DNA from: Porticoccus hydrocarbonoclasticus MCTG13d
GTDB lineage: Bacteria > Pseudomonadota > Gammaproteobacteria > Pseudomonadales > Porticoccaceae
Assembly (NCBI RefSeq): GCF_000744735.1
Contig: NZ_JQMM01000001.1
Coordinates: 1,426,001-1,490,000, forward strand
DNA length: 64,000 nucleotides
Direction of reading: 5' to 3'
In this document: positions 44,073-53,757 of the stretch, piece by piece
How positions within the stretch are numbered: the stretch's first letter is position 1
Layout: the number at the start of each line of letters is the position of its first letter
The notes under the pieces: model-generated
The model's input: only the letters and a program-made list of their open reading frames with translations
What the model was told of the DNA's origin: nothing
Database searches by the model: none
Made by a program: the position numbers and the translations under genes

Positions 44073-45053
44073 ATGGTCGATAAAGAGGTTTTATCCGAAG
44101 GGGAGCTTGAAGCGCTGATGGGCAGTGTTTCTGACGAAGCCGCGGCCGGGAAAAATGCGGCTGCTACCCGACATTGTGCCTCATTTGATTTCAGCACAAG
44201 GGAACAAACCCTGCTGGTGCAGATGCCGGTGTTGAAAACTCTCACCGAGAAACAGGCCATGTCTTTCGCACAGGGGCTGCAAAGTCTTTTCAAGGCGCCG
44301 GTTGAGGTTCAGGTGGCGGATATTCGCCCGATGAAACAGGAAGAAGCGCTATTGAGCATGCCGGAGCTGGCAGGGATCTCTCAACTAAAAACAGCGCCGC
44401 TGAATGGGACATCTATGGTGGTTGTGTCCGGTGATGCGCTGTCATTTTTTGTCAATCAGTATTTTGGCGGATGGACAGGTGGTGGCGGGCACAAATCAAA
44501 CCGTACCAATCTGACGCCCACCGAGCGCCGGATCAACGATCTGGTCGTTGGCCGCTTTCTCAGCGCCCTGACCGAGGGCTGGCAGGAAAAAATTTCCCTG
44601 TCTGGTGAGGTTTGTGGGTTTGAGACCAACCCGGACTTTATTCAACCTCTCGCAGCTGGCGAGTTGTTGTTGAAATTTCCCTTTGTGATAAAGCTGTTTG
44701 ACTGGGAGGGGATCATCGACTGGTTCATTCCCTACGCCGCGATCGAGCCACTTAAAAACCGTCTCGGTAATCCTGCGGCAGGGCAGACCTCGAAAACAGA
44801 TGTCCCCGGCTGGGAGGACTTTTTCCGTCGGGAGTTGTTGTCGGTGGAGCTGGAGGTCAGCGGGGTCTTTACCAGTAAAAATATGAGCCTGTCTGACGTT
44901 ATGCGCCTTCGCAAGGGTGCAGTGATTCCACTGGCGGCGCCCACTGCAGTAACCCTGTGTATTGAAGGAGCACCATTCTGTGTTGGTGAACATGGTGCAT
45001 TGAGCGGCAGGAAGTCGATCAAAATTAAACAGGTTCTCAAACATGACAGTTAA
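44073..45053 (+). CDS. fliM: Flagellar motor switch protein FliM
   Basis: 326 aa. The N-terminal CheY-binding motif is present as LSEGELEALM (residues ~7-16), so the motor should respond to phospho-CheY. The middle domain has ALSFFVNQYFGGWTGGGG and LTPTERRINDLVVGRFLSAL; the C-terminal SPOA domain ends with VLCIEGAPFCVGEHG-like residues. C-ring component. The sequence is more divergent than most FliM but complete. Confidence 0.93.
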   Translation: MVDKEVLSEGELEALMGSVSDEAAAGKNAAATRHCASFDFSTREQTLLVQMPVLKTLTEKQAMSFAQGLQSLFKAPVEVQVADIRPMKQEEALLSMPELAGISQLKTAPLNGTSMVVVSGDALSFFVNQYFGGWTGGGGHKSNRTNLTPTERRINDLVVGRFLSALTEGWQEKISLSGEVCGFETNPDFIQPLAAGELLLKFPFVIKLFDWEGIIDWFIPYAAIEPLKNRLGNPAAGQTSKTDVPGWEDFFRRELLSVELEVSGVFTSKNMSLSDVMRLRKGAVIPLAAPTAVTLCIEGAPFCVGEHGALSGRKSIKIKQVLKHDS

Positions 45054-45083
45054 TGACGAGCAATTTTTAGATAGAGGTGGCCG

Positions 45084-45467
45084 ATGAACGACCAGGTGGA
45101 TGAAACTAAACCACAGTCTCCACAGCCGAGTTCAGGGACAGAAGAATCTGTGCCACTCAAAGAGCTGGAGGCAGAGGATTCCCGGGCCGTTCCCGATGGT
45201 GGTGGAGAAATCAACCTCGATGCCCTTCTCGATGTACAGGTCACGCTATCAGTGGAAATCGGCAGGAGCAGATTGCCCATCAAGGACCTGATTGCGCTCA
45301 ATCAGGGTTCTGTGGTTGAACTGGACCGCGAGATGGATGAACCGTTGGACTTGATGGTCAACGGTACCCTGATTGCAAGGGGTGAGGTGGTTGTAGTCGA
45401 TGGGCAATTTGGCCTGCGACTGGTTGACATCGTCAGTCCATCCGAACGGTTGAAAAAACTCAAGTGA
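45084..45467 (+). CDS. fliN: Flagellar motor switch protein FliN
   Basis: 127 aa, family length. An acidic N-terminal ~45 residues are followed by the SPOA domain: LDVQVTLSVEIGRSRLPIKD, LIALNQGSVVELDREMDEPL, and VVDGQFGLRLVDIVSPSERL. C-ring bottom with FliM. Confidence 0.96.
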   Translation: MNDQVDETKPQSPQPSSGTEESVPLKELEAEDSRAVPDGGGEINLDALLDVQVTLSVEIGRSRLPIKDLIALNQGSVVELDREMDEPLDLMVNGTLIARGEVVVVDGQFGLRLVDIVSPSERLKKLK

Positions 45468-45901
45468 AGATTGCCATTATGCCGCTGCGGTCTCTGCTGC
45501 TTTCCGCGGTTACCGTGGTTGTTCCTGTCCACTCCCTGGCAGCAGCCTCATCGACGAATTCGAGCGGGCTTTTCAGTGGTGGCTACCTGTTGCAAGTGAT
45601 CGGTTCACTGCTGCTGGTCTTCGGGTGTATTTTCGGACTGCTTTTCCTTTTGAAAAAACTGAACGGTGTGTCCATGGGCCACCATACGCCAGTCAGGGTG
45701 ATCGGTTCCACGCGGGTGGGTACCAGAGAAAAAGTGCTGCTGTTGCAGGCAGGTGAACAGCAGTTGTTGATCGGTGTGGCACCGGGTGGTGTGAGTACGC
45801 TGCATGTCTTTGAGGAACCGGTGGTTTCAGCGGACCAGTCAAAAAACCGGGATTTTGGTGCACTTCTCGGTCGAGTGTTGCCCACGGAGAACCATCGATG
45901 A
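45464..45901 (+). CDS. fliO: Flagellar biosynthesis protein FliO
   Basis: 145 aa from GTG 45464 overlapping the fliN stop; ATG 45479 is an alternative. One N-terminal signal-like segment and one membrane segment (LLQVIGSLLLVFGCIFGLLF), then cytoplasmic HTPVRVIGSTRVGTREKVLLLQAGEQQLLIGVA. It helps assemble the FliP ring. Confidence 0.9.
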   Translation: MKIAIMPLRSLLLSAVTVVVPVHSLAAASSTNSSGLFSGGYLLQVIGSLLLVFGCIFGLLFLLKKLNGVSMGHHTPVRVIGSTRVGTREKVLLLQAGEQQLLIGVAPGGVSTLHVFEEPVVSADQSKNRDFGALLGRVLPTENHR

Positions 45902-46641
45902 AACCCTGTCTGAGATGGCTGTTACTGGGACTGCTATGTGTCCCTGGTCTGGCCCTGGCGGATGCGACCATTCCTTTGCTGTCCGTAGAACCAGCTGCTG
46001 GTGGCGGCAGCAATTACTCGGTCAGCCTGCAAATCCTGTTGTTGATGACGCTGCTGAGTCTATTGCCGGCAGCGTTGATTACCATGACGTCTTTTACCCG
46101 TGTGCTCGTGGTGCTGGCCATCCTGCGCCAGGCACTCGGTACTGCCCAGACCCCTTCCAATCAGATTTTGCTGGGGCTCGCACTGTTTCTCAGCCTGTTC
46201 ATCATGTCACCCGTACTTGAGCGGGCATACGACACCGGGCTAAAGCCCTACATGGAGGAGAGTATTGGCTTTGAGGAAGCGCTCGAAAATGCCAAACAAC
46301 CTTTTCGTGAGTTTATGCTCAACCAGACCCGCGAAGCGGATCTGGTGATGTTTGCCGAGCTGGGTGGCTATGGGGGCTTTATTGATGAGGATGATATCCC
46401 GATGAAAGTCCTGCTGCCGTCGTTTCTTACCAGCGAGCTGAAGACCGCTTTTCAAATAGGCTTTCTGATTTTTATACCCTTTCTTGTGATCGATCTGGTG
46501 GTGGCCAGTGTACTGATGTCGTTGGGGATGATGATGTTGTCCCCCATGCTGATTTCACTGCCCTTCAAAATAATGCTGTTTGTCCTGATTGACGGCTGGT
46601 CTCTTATTGTCGGGACCCTCGCCGCCAGTTTTGTTACCTGA
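45898..46641 (+). CDS. fliP: Flagellar type III export gate protein FliP
   Basis: 247 aa with signal peptide. LLLMTLLSLLPAALITMTSF, TRVLVVLAILRQALGTAQTP and SFLTSELKTAFQIGFLIFIP are invariant FliP blocks. Core of the FliPQR export gate. Overlaps fliO by 4 nt. Confidence 0.97.
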   Translation: MKPCLRWLLLGLLCVPGLALADATIPLLSVEPAAGGGSNYSVSLQILLLMTLLSLLPAALITMTSFTRVLVVLAILRQALGTAQTPSNQILLGLALFLSLFIMSPVLERAYDTGLKPYMEESIGFEEALENAKQPFREFMLNQTREADLVMFAELGGYGGFIDEDDIPMKVLLPSFLTSELKTAFQIGFLIFIPFLVIDLVVASVLMSLGMMMLSPMLISLPFKIMLFVLIDGWSLIVGTLAASFVT

Positions 46642-46656
46642 CGGAGAAATGTTCAC

Positions 46657-46926
46657 ATGACACCTGAAGCTGTGCTGGATGTTGGCCAGAGCGCCCTGAT
46701 CGTGACCATGCTGCTGGCCGCACCGTTATTGTTGTCGGCCCTGGCTGTGGGCCTGCTGATCGGGGTGTTTCAGGCGGCCACCCAAATTCAGGAAATGACA
46801 CTGAGCTTTATTCCGAAGCTGATTGTGGTGGCAGTAGCTCTGTTTGTTGGCGGACCCTGGATGCTGCGTATATTGACGGAGTTTTCCCTGCGTCTGTTTC
46901 AAGACATACCCGGCATGGTGGGTTAG
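46657..46926 (+). CDS. fliQ: Flagellar export gate protein FliQ
   Basis: 89 aa with two membrane helices. MTPEAVLDVGQSALIVTMLL and GVFQAATQIQEMTLSFIPKL are the FliQ signature. Subunit of the export gate between fliP and fliR. Confidence 0.96.
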   Translation: MTPEAVLDVGQSALIVTMLLAAPLLLSALAVGLLIGVFQAATQIQEMTLSFIPKLIVVAVALFVGGPWMLRILTEFSLRLFQDIPGMVG

Positions 46927-46931
46927 TCGCC

Positions 46932-47702
46932 TTGCTGTTTTCTGCAGACCAACTGATGGCGTGGACGCAGTCCTATTGCTGGCCATTTTTGCGAATCACT
47001 GCGTTACTGCTGGCTGCGCCAATTTTCGGGGCTTCTACATTTCCTGTCAGAGCCAGAATTCTGTTGGCTGTGCTGGTGACAGCGCTGTTGGCGCCGTCGT
47101 TGCCGGCGCTGCCGACAATCGATCCTTTGAGTCCTGCCGGTTTGATTGTGGCATCGCAACAACTGGTGGTGGGTCTCGCCATGGGCTTTCTGATTCAGAT
47201 GCTTTTTGCCGCGGTGGTGATTGCCGGTCAGACGCTGGCGGTCACCATGGGACTGGGTTTCGCCATGGCTGTCGATCCGCAGAATGGTGTCCAGGTACCG
47301 GTGTTGAGCCAGCTCTACCTGATTTTTGCAACGCTGATTTTTCTTGCGATCGACGGTCACCTGATTTTGCTGGCCGTTCTGGCAGACAGTTTCGTCCTTT
47401 TGCCGGTGGGCTGGTCCGGGTGGGATTCTGAAATTGCCATGAATCTGGTTCTTTGGGCCAGCCAGATGTTTATGAGTTCACTGCTGTTGGCGTTGCCAAC
47501 CCTGATAGCCTTGCTGCTGATTAATCTGGCCTTTGGTGTGATTACGCGCGCTGCCCCACAATTAAATATTTTTGCAGTCGGTTTTCCCGTCACCATTATG
47601 GCGGGGTTCGTATTTATTCTGCTGTCGATGCCGGCAATATTTTCACTGTTGATCGACATGTTTGATAGCGGACTTGCCCACGCTTTCGAATTGTTTCGCT
47701 AG
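46932..47702 (+). CDS. fliR: Flagellar export gate protein FliR
   Basis: 256 aa polytopic protein from TTG 46932; ATG 46956 is an alternative start. LRITALLLAAPIFGASTFPVRARILLAVL and LPTLIALLLINLAFGVITRAAPQLNIF (segments) are typical of FliR. Export-gate component; 5 nt after fliQ. Confidence 0.94.
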   Translation: MLFSADQLMAWTQSYCWPFLRITALLLAAPIFGASTFPVRARILLAVLVTALLAPSLPALPTIDPLSPAGLIVASQQLVVGLAMGFLIQMLFAAVVIAGQTLAVTMGLGFAMAVDPQNGVQVPVLSQLYLIFATLIFLAIDGHLILLAVLADSFVLLPVGWSGWDSEIAMNLVLWASQMFMSSLLLALPTLIALLLINLAFGVITRAAPQLNIFAVGFPVTIMAGFVFILLSMPAIFSLLIDMFDSGLAHAFELFR

Positions 47703-47708
47703 GTAGGT

Positions 47709-48869
47709 ATGGCAGAAGATCAACAGGCATCACAGGAGCGCACCGAACAGCCGACGGAACGGCGCAAGCAGGAGTCTCGAAAAAAAGGCCAGGTTCCCCG
47801 ATCCCGCGAATTGAATACCATGCTGTCGCTGTTGGTGGGTGCCATCGCCATGTTAATAATGGGGTCTACATTGACGAGCGAGTTTGCATTGTTAGTCGAG
47901 CAGTCGCTCAGTTTTGATCGCGCAACTGCCTTTAACACGTCGATGATCACAGTGCGTTTTGGCGAGCTGATGATGTCTTCACTAATGGTTTTGGTGCCTT
48001 TTTTCGGCGTGACGGTGATCGGCGCTTTTGCCGGTCCTTTATTGATGGGTGGCTGGTCGTTCAGTGTTTCGGCAATGGCTTTCAAGTTTGAAAAACTGGA
48101 TCCTGTCAAAGGTATTGGACGGCTGTTTTCCGCGAAAGGTTTGATGGAGCTGGTGAAGACGCTGTTTAAGTTTTTCCTGGTGATTGGTGCGACTGTTTTT
48201 CTCTTTTATCAGTACAGTGAAGAAATTCTGTTATTAGCCAGCCGTCCTCCAGCTCTGGCGATGAGTGAAAGTATATCGTTGCTGTTATGGAGTCTGATTT
48301 TACTCAGCTTCAGTCTGATTTTTATAGTGATTCTCGACGTGCCATTTTCCCTGTGGGACCACAACAGGCAACTGAAAATGACGCGCCAGGAAGTGCGTGA
48401 TGAGATGAAGGAAACCGAGGGTAAACCCGAGGTGAAAAGTCGTATCCGTTCCCTGCAGCGTGAAATTTCCCAGGGGCGGATGATGCAGGATGTGCCCAAA
48501 GCCGATGTGGTGATTACCAACCCGACCCATTTCTCTGTGGCTCTGAAATACGATAGTCGGCCGGGAGCGGCGCCAATGGTGGTGGCAAAAGGTCGGGACC
48601 TGGTGGCTTTCAGGATCCGCACCCTGGCAGAAGAGGTTGATGTGCCTATCTTCTCTGCGCCCCCGTTGGCACGTGCCCTCTATGCCAGCACCGATATCGG
48701 TCAGGAGATTCCACAGAATCTGTACCTCGCCGTGGCCAGGGTGCTGGCCTATGTCTATCAACTGAAACGGGCGCCCAGCACCGAGTATGTGGCCCCGCCG
48801 GAAGACTTGTGGGTCCCGGATGAATACCGGGACCAAATCAGCGAGGATCAGGTAGACGATCATGAATAA
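47709..48869 (+). CDS. flhB: Flagellar export switch protein FlhB
   Basis: 386 aa. Basic N-terminus (EDQQASQERTEQPTERRKQE), four membrane helices, and the cytoplasmic self-cleaving domain with NPTH (~residue 270) in VVITNPTHFSVALKY. Cleavage at N-PTH switches export from hook to filament substrates under FliK. Overlaps flhA by 8 nt. Confidence 0.97.
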   Translation: MAEDQQASQERTEQPTERRKQESRKKGQVPRSRELNTMLSLLVGAIAMLIMGSTLTSEFALLVEQSLSFDRATAFNTSMITVRFGELMMSSLMVLVPFFGVTVIGAFAGPLLMGGWSFSVSAMAFKFEKLDPVKGIGRLFSAKGLMELVKTLFKFFLVIGATVFLFYQYSEEILLLASRPPALAMSESISLLLWSLILLSFSLIFIVILDVPFSLWDHNRQLKMTRQEVRDEMKETEGKPEVKSRIRSLQREISQGRMMQDVPKADVVITNPTHFSVALKYDSRPGAAPMVVAKGRDLVAFRIRTLAEEVDVPIFSAPPLARALYASTDIGQEIPQNLYLAVARVLAYVYQLKRAPSTEYVAPPEDLWVPDEYRDQISEDQVDDHE

Positions 48870-50955
48870 AATGACCAATACCACTGCGTCCGATAGCGGC
48901 TTCAATTTTTCATCCCTGGCCGGTCTGGGGACCCCCGTGCTGCTGTTCATGATGCTGGTGATGATGGTATTACCGCTGCCAGCGTTTGTGCTGGATCTGC
49001 TGTTTACCTTCAACATCGCGCTGGCCATCATTGTCCTGCTGGCCTCGGTTTACTCCCGACGGCCTCTCGACTTTGCTGTCTTTCCCACGGTTCTATTGAT
49101 TGCCACATTATTGCGACTGGCGTTGAACGTCGCTTCAACCCGGGTTGTTCTACTGGAAGGCCACGAGGGTACGGGTGCTGCCGGCAAAGTGATTCAGGCC
49201 TTTGGGGAGTTTGTGGTTGGCGGTAGCTATGCCGTAGGCCTGGTTGTCTTTGCCATTCTGGTCATTATCAATTTTGTGGTGGTTACCAAGGGCGCCGGTC
49301 GAATCTCGGAAGTGACCGCCAGGTTTACCCTGGATGCCATGCCCGGCAAGCAGATGGCCATTGATGCAGACCTGAATGCCGGGCTGATCACCCAGGACGA
49401 GGCATTACTCCGTCGTCAGGAGGTCTCTCAGGAGTCGGATTTTTATGGTGCCATGGACGGTGCCAGCAAGTTCGTGCGCGGGGATGCAGTGGCGGGCATT
49501 CTGATTCTGTTTATCAATATTATTGGCGGCTTTTCCGTGGGGGTGTTGCAACACGACCTCAGCGCCGGTGAGGCCGCCCACAATTATGTTCTGCTCACCA
49601 TAGGTGATGGCTTGGTAGCACAGATCCCGTCACTGCTGCTGTCCACTGCTGCGGCCATTATTGTCACCCGTGTGTCCAGCTCACAGGATATGGGCGAGGA
49701 AGTATTAACCCAGTTATTCAGTAACACCCGAGTGCTGTTTGTGACGGCTGCACTGATCGGCACCATGGGGCTGGTGCCGGGGATGCCCAACCTGGTCTTT
49801 CTGGGTTTGGCCGGTTTGCTTGGCGCACTGGCTTATATGCAATTACAGCGGCAGAAAGTTGAGTTGCTTCCTGATGAGCCCGCTCCTGCTGAAAAGCCTG
49901 CCGAGTCACGGGACCTCAGTTGGGACGATGTGGAAATGGTCGATGAAATAGGCCTCGAGGTGGGTTACCGACTGATTTCACTGGTGGACAAAAAACAGGG
50001 TGGTGAATTGCTGACCCGCATCAAGGGTGTTCGTAAAAAGCTGTCCCAGGAGCTCGGTTTTCTGGTGCACTCAGTGCATATTCGCGACAACCTGGACCTT
50101 TCTCCCAACGAATACCGCCTTGGTTTTCACGACGTGATAGTCGGGCAGGGCGAGGTGTTTCCCGGTAAGGAGCTGGCGATTAACCCCGGCCAGGTTTACG
50201 GGGAATTGGAGGGGGCGGCGACCAAAGACCCCACTTTTGGACTCGATGCCGTCTGGATCGACAGTTCCCAACGGGATGATGCCCAGGCGATGGGTTTTAC
50301 CGTGGTGGATTGCAGCACAGTGATCGCCACGCACCTGAGTCAACTGATCAAGAACAATGCCCAGGAGTTGTTGGGGCAGGATGGTGTTCAACAGTTGCTG
50401 GACAAATTGTCCCGGACTTCGCCAAAACTGGTGGAAAACCTGGTGCCCAAGCCATTGGGGCTGGGTGTGGTGACCAAGGTGATGCAGAACCTGCTGGAGG
50501 AAGGCCTCCCGATCAGGGATGTGAAGACAATCGCCGAAGCTTTGGCAGAACACGGTGCAAAGAGTCAGGATCCTGACGCTTTAACCAGTCAGGTTCGCAT
50601 TGCACTGGGCAAGACAATCTTCCAGACCGCTAATGGTGTAGGGGATGAGATGGCTGTAATGGTGTTTGATTCACAGCTGGAACAGATATTGCAAGGTGCA
50701 GTACAGGGGAATGCCGGCGGGCTTGAACCTGCACTGGTTGAAAATGTTATCGGGCAAATTGTTGCCGCTTCCGGAAAAATTGAAGCCCAGGGTAAAAACC
50801 CGGTATTGCTGGTGGCCAGTCAGGTGAGATTATTCCTGTCGCGTTTGCTGCGGGGTCGAATAGGTAATTTTTATATCCTCGCCTATGAAGAAATCCCCGC
50901 CAGTAAAAATATTAAAGTGGTGGCCACGATTGGCAATAACCAGCTCAATGGTTGA
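48862..50955 (+). CDS. flhA: Flagellar export gate protein FlhA
   Basis: 697 aa, family length. N-terminal ~330 residues have eight membrane helices, with the FHIPEP-type block RISEVTARFTLDAMPGKQMA and IDADLNAGLI. The C-terminal cytoplasmic domain begins ~345 and binds chaperone-substrate complexes. It uses proton motive force to drive export. Confidence 0.98.
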   Translation: MNKMTNTTASDSGFNFSSLAGLGTPVLLFMMLVMMVLPLPAFVLDLLFTFNIALAIIVLLASVYSRRPLDFAVFPTVLLIATLLRLALNVASTRVVLLEGHEGTGAAGKVIQAFGEFVVGGSYAVGLVVFAILVIINFVVVTKGAGRISEVTARFTLDAMPGKQMAIDADLNAGLITQDEALLRRQEVSQESDFYGAMDGASKFVRGDAVAGILILFINIIGGFSVGVLQHDLSAGEAAHNYVLLTIGDGLVAQIPSLLLSTAAAIIVTRVSSSQDMGEEVLTQLFSNTRVLFVTAALIGTMGLVPGMPNLVFLGLAGLLGALAYMQLQRQKVELLPDEPAPAEKPAESRDLSWDDVEMVDEIGLEVGYRLISLVDKKQGGELLTRIKGVRKKLSQELGFLVHSVHIRDNLDLSPNEYRLGFHDVIVGQGEVFPGKELAINPGQVYGELEGAATKDPTFGLDAVWIDSSQRDDAQAMGFTVVDCSTVIATHLSQLIKNNAQELLGQDGVQQLLDKLSRTSPKLVENLVPKPLGLGVVTKVMQNLLEEGLPIRDVKTIAEALAEHGAKSQDPDALTSQVRIALGKTIFQTANGVGDEMAVMVFDSQLEQILQGAVQGNAGGLEPALVENVIGQIVAASGKIEAQGKNPVLLVASQVRLFLSRLLRGRIGNFYILAYEEIPASKNIKVVATIGNNQLNG

Positions 50956-51022
50956 TTAACCGGATCGGCTTTTGGCCCTGATGCCGTTTCAGAAGATTAG
51001 TGATTAGTGAGGAAGTAGCAGC

Positions 51023-52165
51023 ATGAAGATCAAGCGTTTTGTCGATAAGGATAGCCGCAGTGCCATGGCCAGAATTCGCGCCGAGATGGGTGCGGATGCG
51101 GTCATTCTGTCCAGCAAAAACGTTGGCGATCAAATCGAACTGGTGGCAGCAGTGGACTTTGACGAGCGCGATCTCAATCCTCAGGAGTCCCCAAAGCCCC
51201 GGTTTACTGAACCGGAAACAGGCTCCGTACCCGACACCCCAACACTGGGAGATTTGCAGCGGGAACTGGGAAACCTCCGTGGCCTGCTTGAAGGCGAGCT
51301 GGCTCAATTGGCTTGGCGAGAAATGGCTGAAAAGCCCTCGGTAAAGGCGGCACTGTTTAGCCGTTTGACGAAGCTCGGCCTGTCCCGCTGGCTCAGCGGT
51401 GCCGTCGTCGATCGGCTGCCGGCCAAAGGTGATCTTGAAGACATCTGGAAAAAATCTCTGACCATGCTTTCCAGGAAAATTCGGGTGACCGGTGACAGCC
51501 TGCTCAACGATGGTGGTGTGGTCGCGTTGGTTGGTTCAACCGGTGTGGGTAAAACCACCACCATTGCTAAACTGGCTGCCAGATTTGTGATGCGTCACGG
51601 TGCCAAACAGGTCGGACTGATTACTACTGACTGTTACCGGATTGGCGGGCAGGAACAGCTCGAAACGTTTGCCGGTTACCTGGGTATTCCGATGATTGTG
51701 GCAACAGACGGCTTCCAGCTGAAGGCGGCACTCGACCAACTCTCCTCCCGAAAACTGGTGCTGATCGACACTGCGGGCATGAGTCAACGGGATATCCGTC
51801 TTTATGAGCAATTCAATACGCTGAAATCTGTAGGTTATGACATCGATGCGTATTTGGTACTTTCTGCCACGGCGCAATCCGGTTCTTTGAAAGAGTTGAT
51901 CCAGGTATTTGGTCGTCAGGCACTGGCTGGCGCCATGGTGACCAAAGTAGATGAATCCTCCAGTCTCGGTGGACTACTTGATCTGGTTATCAAGAACAAT
52001 CTGCCGTTGGCCTATGTCAGTGCAGGCCAGAAAGTCCCTGAAGATATCGCTCCTGCCCGGGTGGAATATCTGATGGGCAAGGCAGCGGATCTAATGGAAG
52101 CAGAAGAACGATCAATTGATCGGAAACTGGATAAAACCCCCATGACCAGTTCGGTCGCAGTTTAG
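51023..52165 (+). CDS. flhF: Polar flagellar GTPase FlhF
   Basis: 380 aa. B domain begins MKIKRFVDKDSRSAMARIRAEMGADAVIL; N and G domains (from ~135) of the SRP type hold GSTGVGKTTTIAKLAARF (~residue 169), TTDCYRIGGQEQL, VLIDTAGM and TKVDESSSLG. FlhF places the flagellum at the cell pole. AGGAAG precedes the ATG. The linker is shorter than in Pseudomonas (429 aa). Confidence 0.95.
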   Translation: MKIKRFVDKDSRSAMARIRAEMGADAVILSSKNVGDQIELVAAVDFDERDLNPQESPKPRFTEPETGSVPDTPTLGDLQRELGNLRGLLEGELAQLAWREMAEKPSVKAALFSRLTKLGLSRWLSGAVVDRLPAKGDLEDIWKKSLTMLSRKIRVTGDSLLNDGGVVALVGSTGVGKTTTIAKLAARFVMRHGAKQVGLITTDCYRIGGQEQLETFAGYLGIPMIVATDGFQLKAALDQLSSRKLVLIDTAGMSQRDIRLYEQFNTLKSVGYDIDAYLVLSATAQSGSLKELIQVFGRQALAGAMVTKVDESSSLGGLLDLVIKNNLPLAYVSAGQKVPEDIAPARVEYLMGKAADLMEAEERSIDRKLDKTPMTSSVAV

Positions 52166-52172
52166 GTATCCC

Positions 52173-53036
52173 ATGTTCAATCAAGCTGAAGGCCTGCAAA
52201 AGATGGCTTCGCCGTCCCCTGTTAACGTCATTGCCGTCACCAGTGGCAAAGGTGGGGTGGGGAAAACCAATATCGCGATCAATCTTGCGGTGAGCCTGGC
52301 GGCTCTGGATCGTTCGGTTCTGTTGTTTGATGCCGACCTGGGTTTGGCGAATGTCGATATTGCGTTGGGGCTTAAGCCAAAGTACGACATTCAGCACGTT
52401 TTTTCCGGTGAACGCACGCTGGAGGAGATTCTGGTGGACGGCCCCAGGGGCGTTCGTGTTGTACCGGCCTCATCCGGGGTGGCCGAGATGGCTTCCCTGT
52501 TACCCCAGCAGCAGGCGGGTTTGATCCGTGCTTTCAGTGAGTTGACGATTCCCGTGGATACTTTAATTGTCGATACTGCGGCGGGAATCGACAGTGGTGT
52601 GCTGAACTTTACCCGTGCCTGCCAGGAAATCTTAGTGGTGATTTGTGATGAGCTTACATCGATCACAGATGCCTATGCCCTGATTAAAGTATTGAATCGT
52701 GAATGCGGTGTTAAACGCTTTCAGGTAGTCGCCAGCATGGTTGACCGGGCCGTGCAGGGGCGCCAGCTCTATGAAAAAATATTGCGAGCCACCGACCGCT
52801 TTCTGGATGTGCATCTGGGCTACTTGGGTGCTGTGCCTCGAGACGATTACCTGCGAAAGGCCGTCCAACAGCAGGCAGCTGTTGTACAGGCATATCCCCG
52901 CAGTCAGTCTGCGGTTGCGCTGAACAGGCTGGCAGTCACAATTGATGACCGCTTTAAAACGGGTTCGGACACAGGGGGCCTGGGTTTTTTTGTTGAGCGC
53001 CTGATCAGTTGCGGCAATCTGGCGCTGGATGCTTGA
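52173..53036 (+). CDS. fleN: Flagellar number regulator FleN/FlhG
   Basis: 287 aa MinD/ParA ATPase. N-terminal FNQAEGLQKM is the FlhF-GTPase activating motif; the deviant Walker A SGKGGVGKTN (~residue 25) and LLFDADLGLANVDIALGL follow. FleN restricts flagellar number and antagonises FleQ. Next to flhF and fliA as in other polar flagellates. Confidence 0.95.
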   Translation: MFNQAEGLQKMASPSPVNVIAVTSGKGGVGKTNIAINLAVSLAALDRSVLLFDADLGLANVDIALGLKPKYDIQHVFSGERTLEEILVDGPRGVRVVPASSGVAEMASLLPQQQAGLIRAFSELTIPVDTLIVDTAAGIDSGVLNFTRACQEILVVICDELTSITDAYALIKVLNRECGVKRFQVVASMVDRAVQGRQLYEKILRATDRFLDVHLGYLGAVPRDDYLRKAVQQQAAVVQAYPRSQSAVALNRLAVTIDDRFKTGSDTGGLGFFVERLISCGNLALDA

Positions 53037-53038
53037 TC

Positions 53039-53746
53039 ATGCCTGATGCGATGGTTTATGCCCAGGAACAGCGGTCGAGTATGGAGGATGTTCTTCAGTC
53101 GCATTTGCCGTTGGTCAGGAAAATCGGTTTGCATCTGATTGCCCGACTGCCGAACACAGTCGAGTTGGACGACCTGCTCCAGGTTGGCTTGATCGCGCTA
53201 TTACAGGCAAAGGAAAGCTACGATGTCTCACTGGGTGCCAGTTTTTCTACCTACGCAGCCATTCGTATTAAGGGTGCCATGGTGGACGAGGTGCGACGAA
53301 ACGACTGGGTGCCGCGCTCGGTGCAGCAAAAAATGAAGCGGGTTTCCTCAGCTATTCGGTCTGCAGAGGCGCGTCTGACTGGCCCGGCTTCAGATTTGGA
53401 CATTGCCCGGGAACTACAGATGGAGTTGTCTGATTATCAGGAAATGGCAGGGGAGCTCGCTACATGCCGGATGATGTCCCTGGAGGATATCGAGCAGGAG
53501 GGGGCGGCATCCGGGGACAGTGATCCTTTTACCAGAATGGCTGATGCGGGATTTCGGACTGCATTGGCCGAGGCGATTACCGAGTTGCCAAACAAAGAGC
53601 AAATGGTGATGTCTCTCTACTATGGCGATGAGTTGAACCTGAAAGAGATCGGGGCGGTTCTTGGCATTTCGGAGTCGCGGGTGTGCCAGATTCACGGACA
53701 GGCACTGGCCCGGATCAGAGGTCAGTTGTGCGAGTGGACAGGGTAG
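53039..53746 (+). CDS. fliA: RNA polymerase sigma28 factor FliA
   Basis: 235 aa from ATG 53039, 2 nt after fleN. Region 2 VELDDLLQVGLIALLQAKESYD and ASFSTYAAIRIKGAMVDEVR, region 4 ELPNKEQMVMSLYYGDELNLKEIGAVLGISESRVCQIHGQAL (segments). Drives flgM and fliC promoters seen here; held by FlgM. Confidence 0.97.
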   Translation: MPDAMVYAQEQRSSMEDVLQSHLPLVRKIGLHLIARLPNTVELDDLLQVGLIALLQAKESYDVSLGASFSTYAAIRIKGAMVDEVRRNDWVPRSVQQKMKRVSSAIRSAEARLTGPASDLDIARELQMELSDYQEMAGELATCRMMSLEDIEQEGAASGDSDPFTRMADAGFRTALAEAITELPNKEQMVMSLYYGDELNLKEIGAVLGISESRVCQIHGQALARIRGQLCEWTG

Positions 53747-53757
53747 GGGCGCGCTGA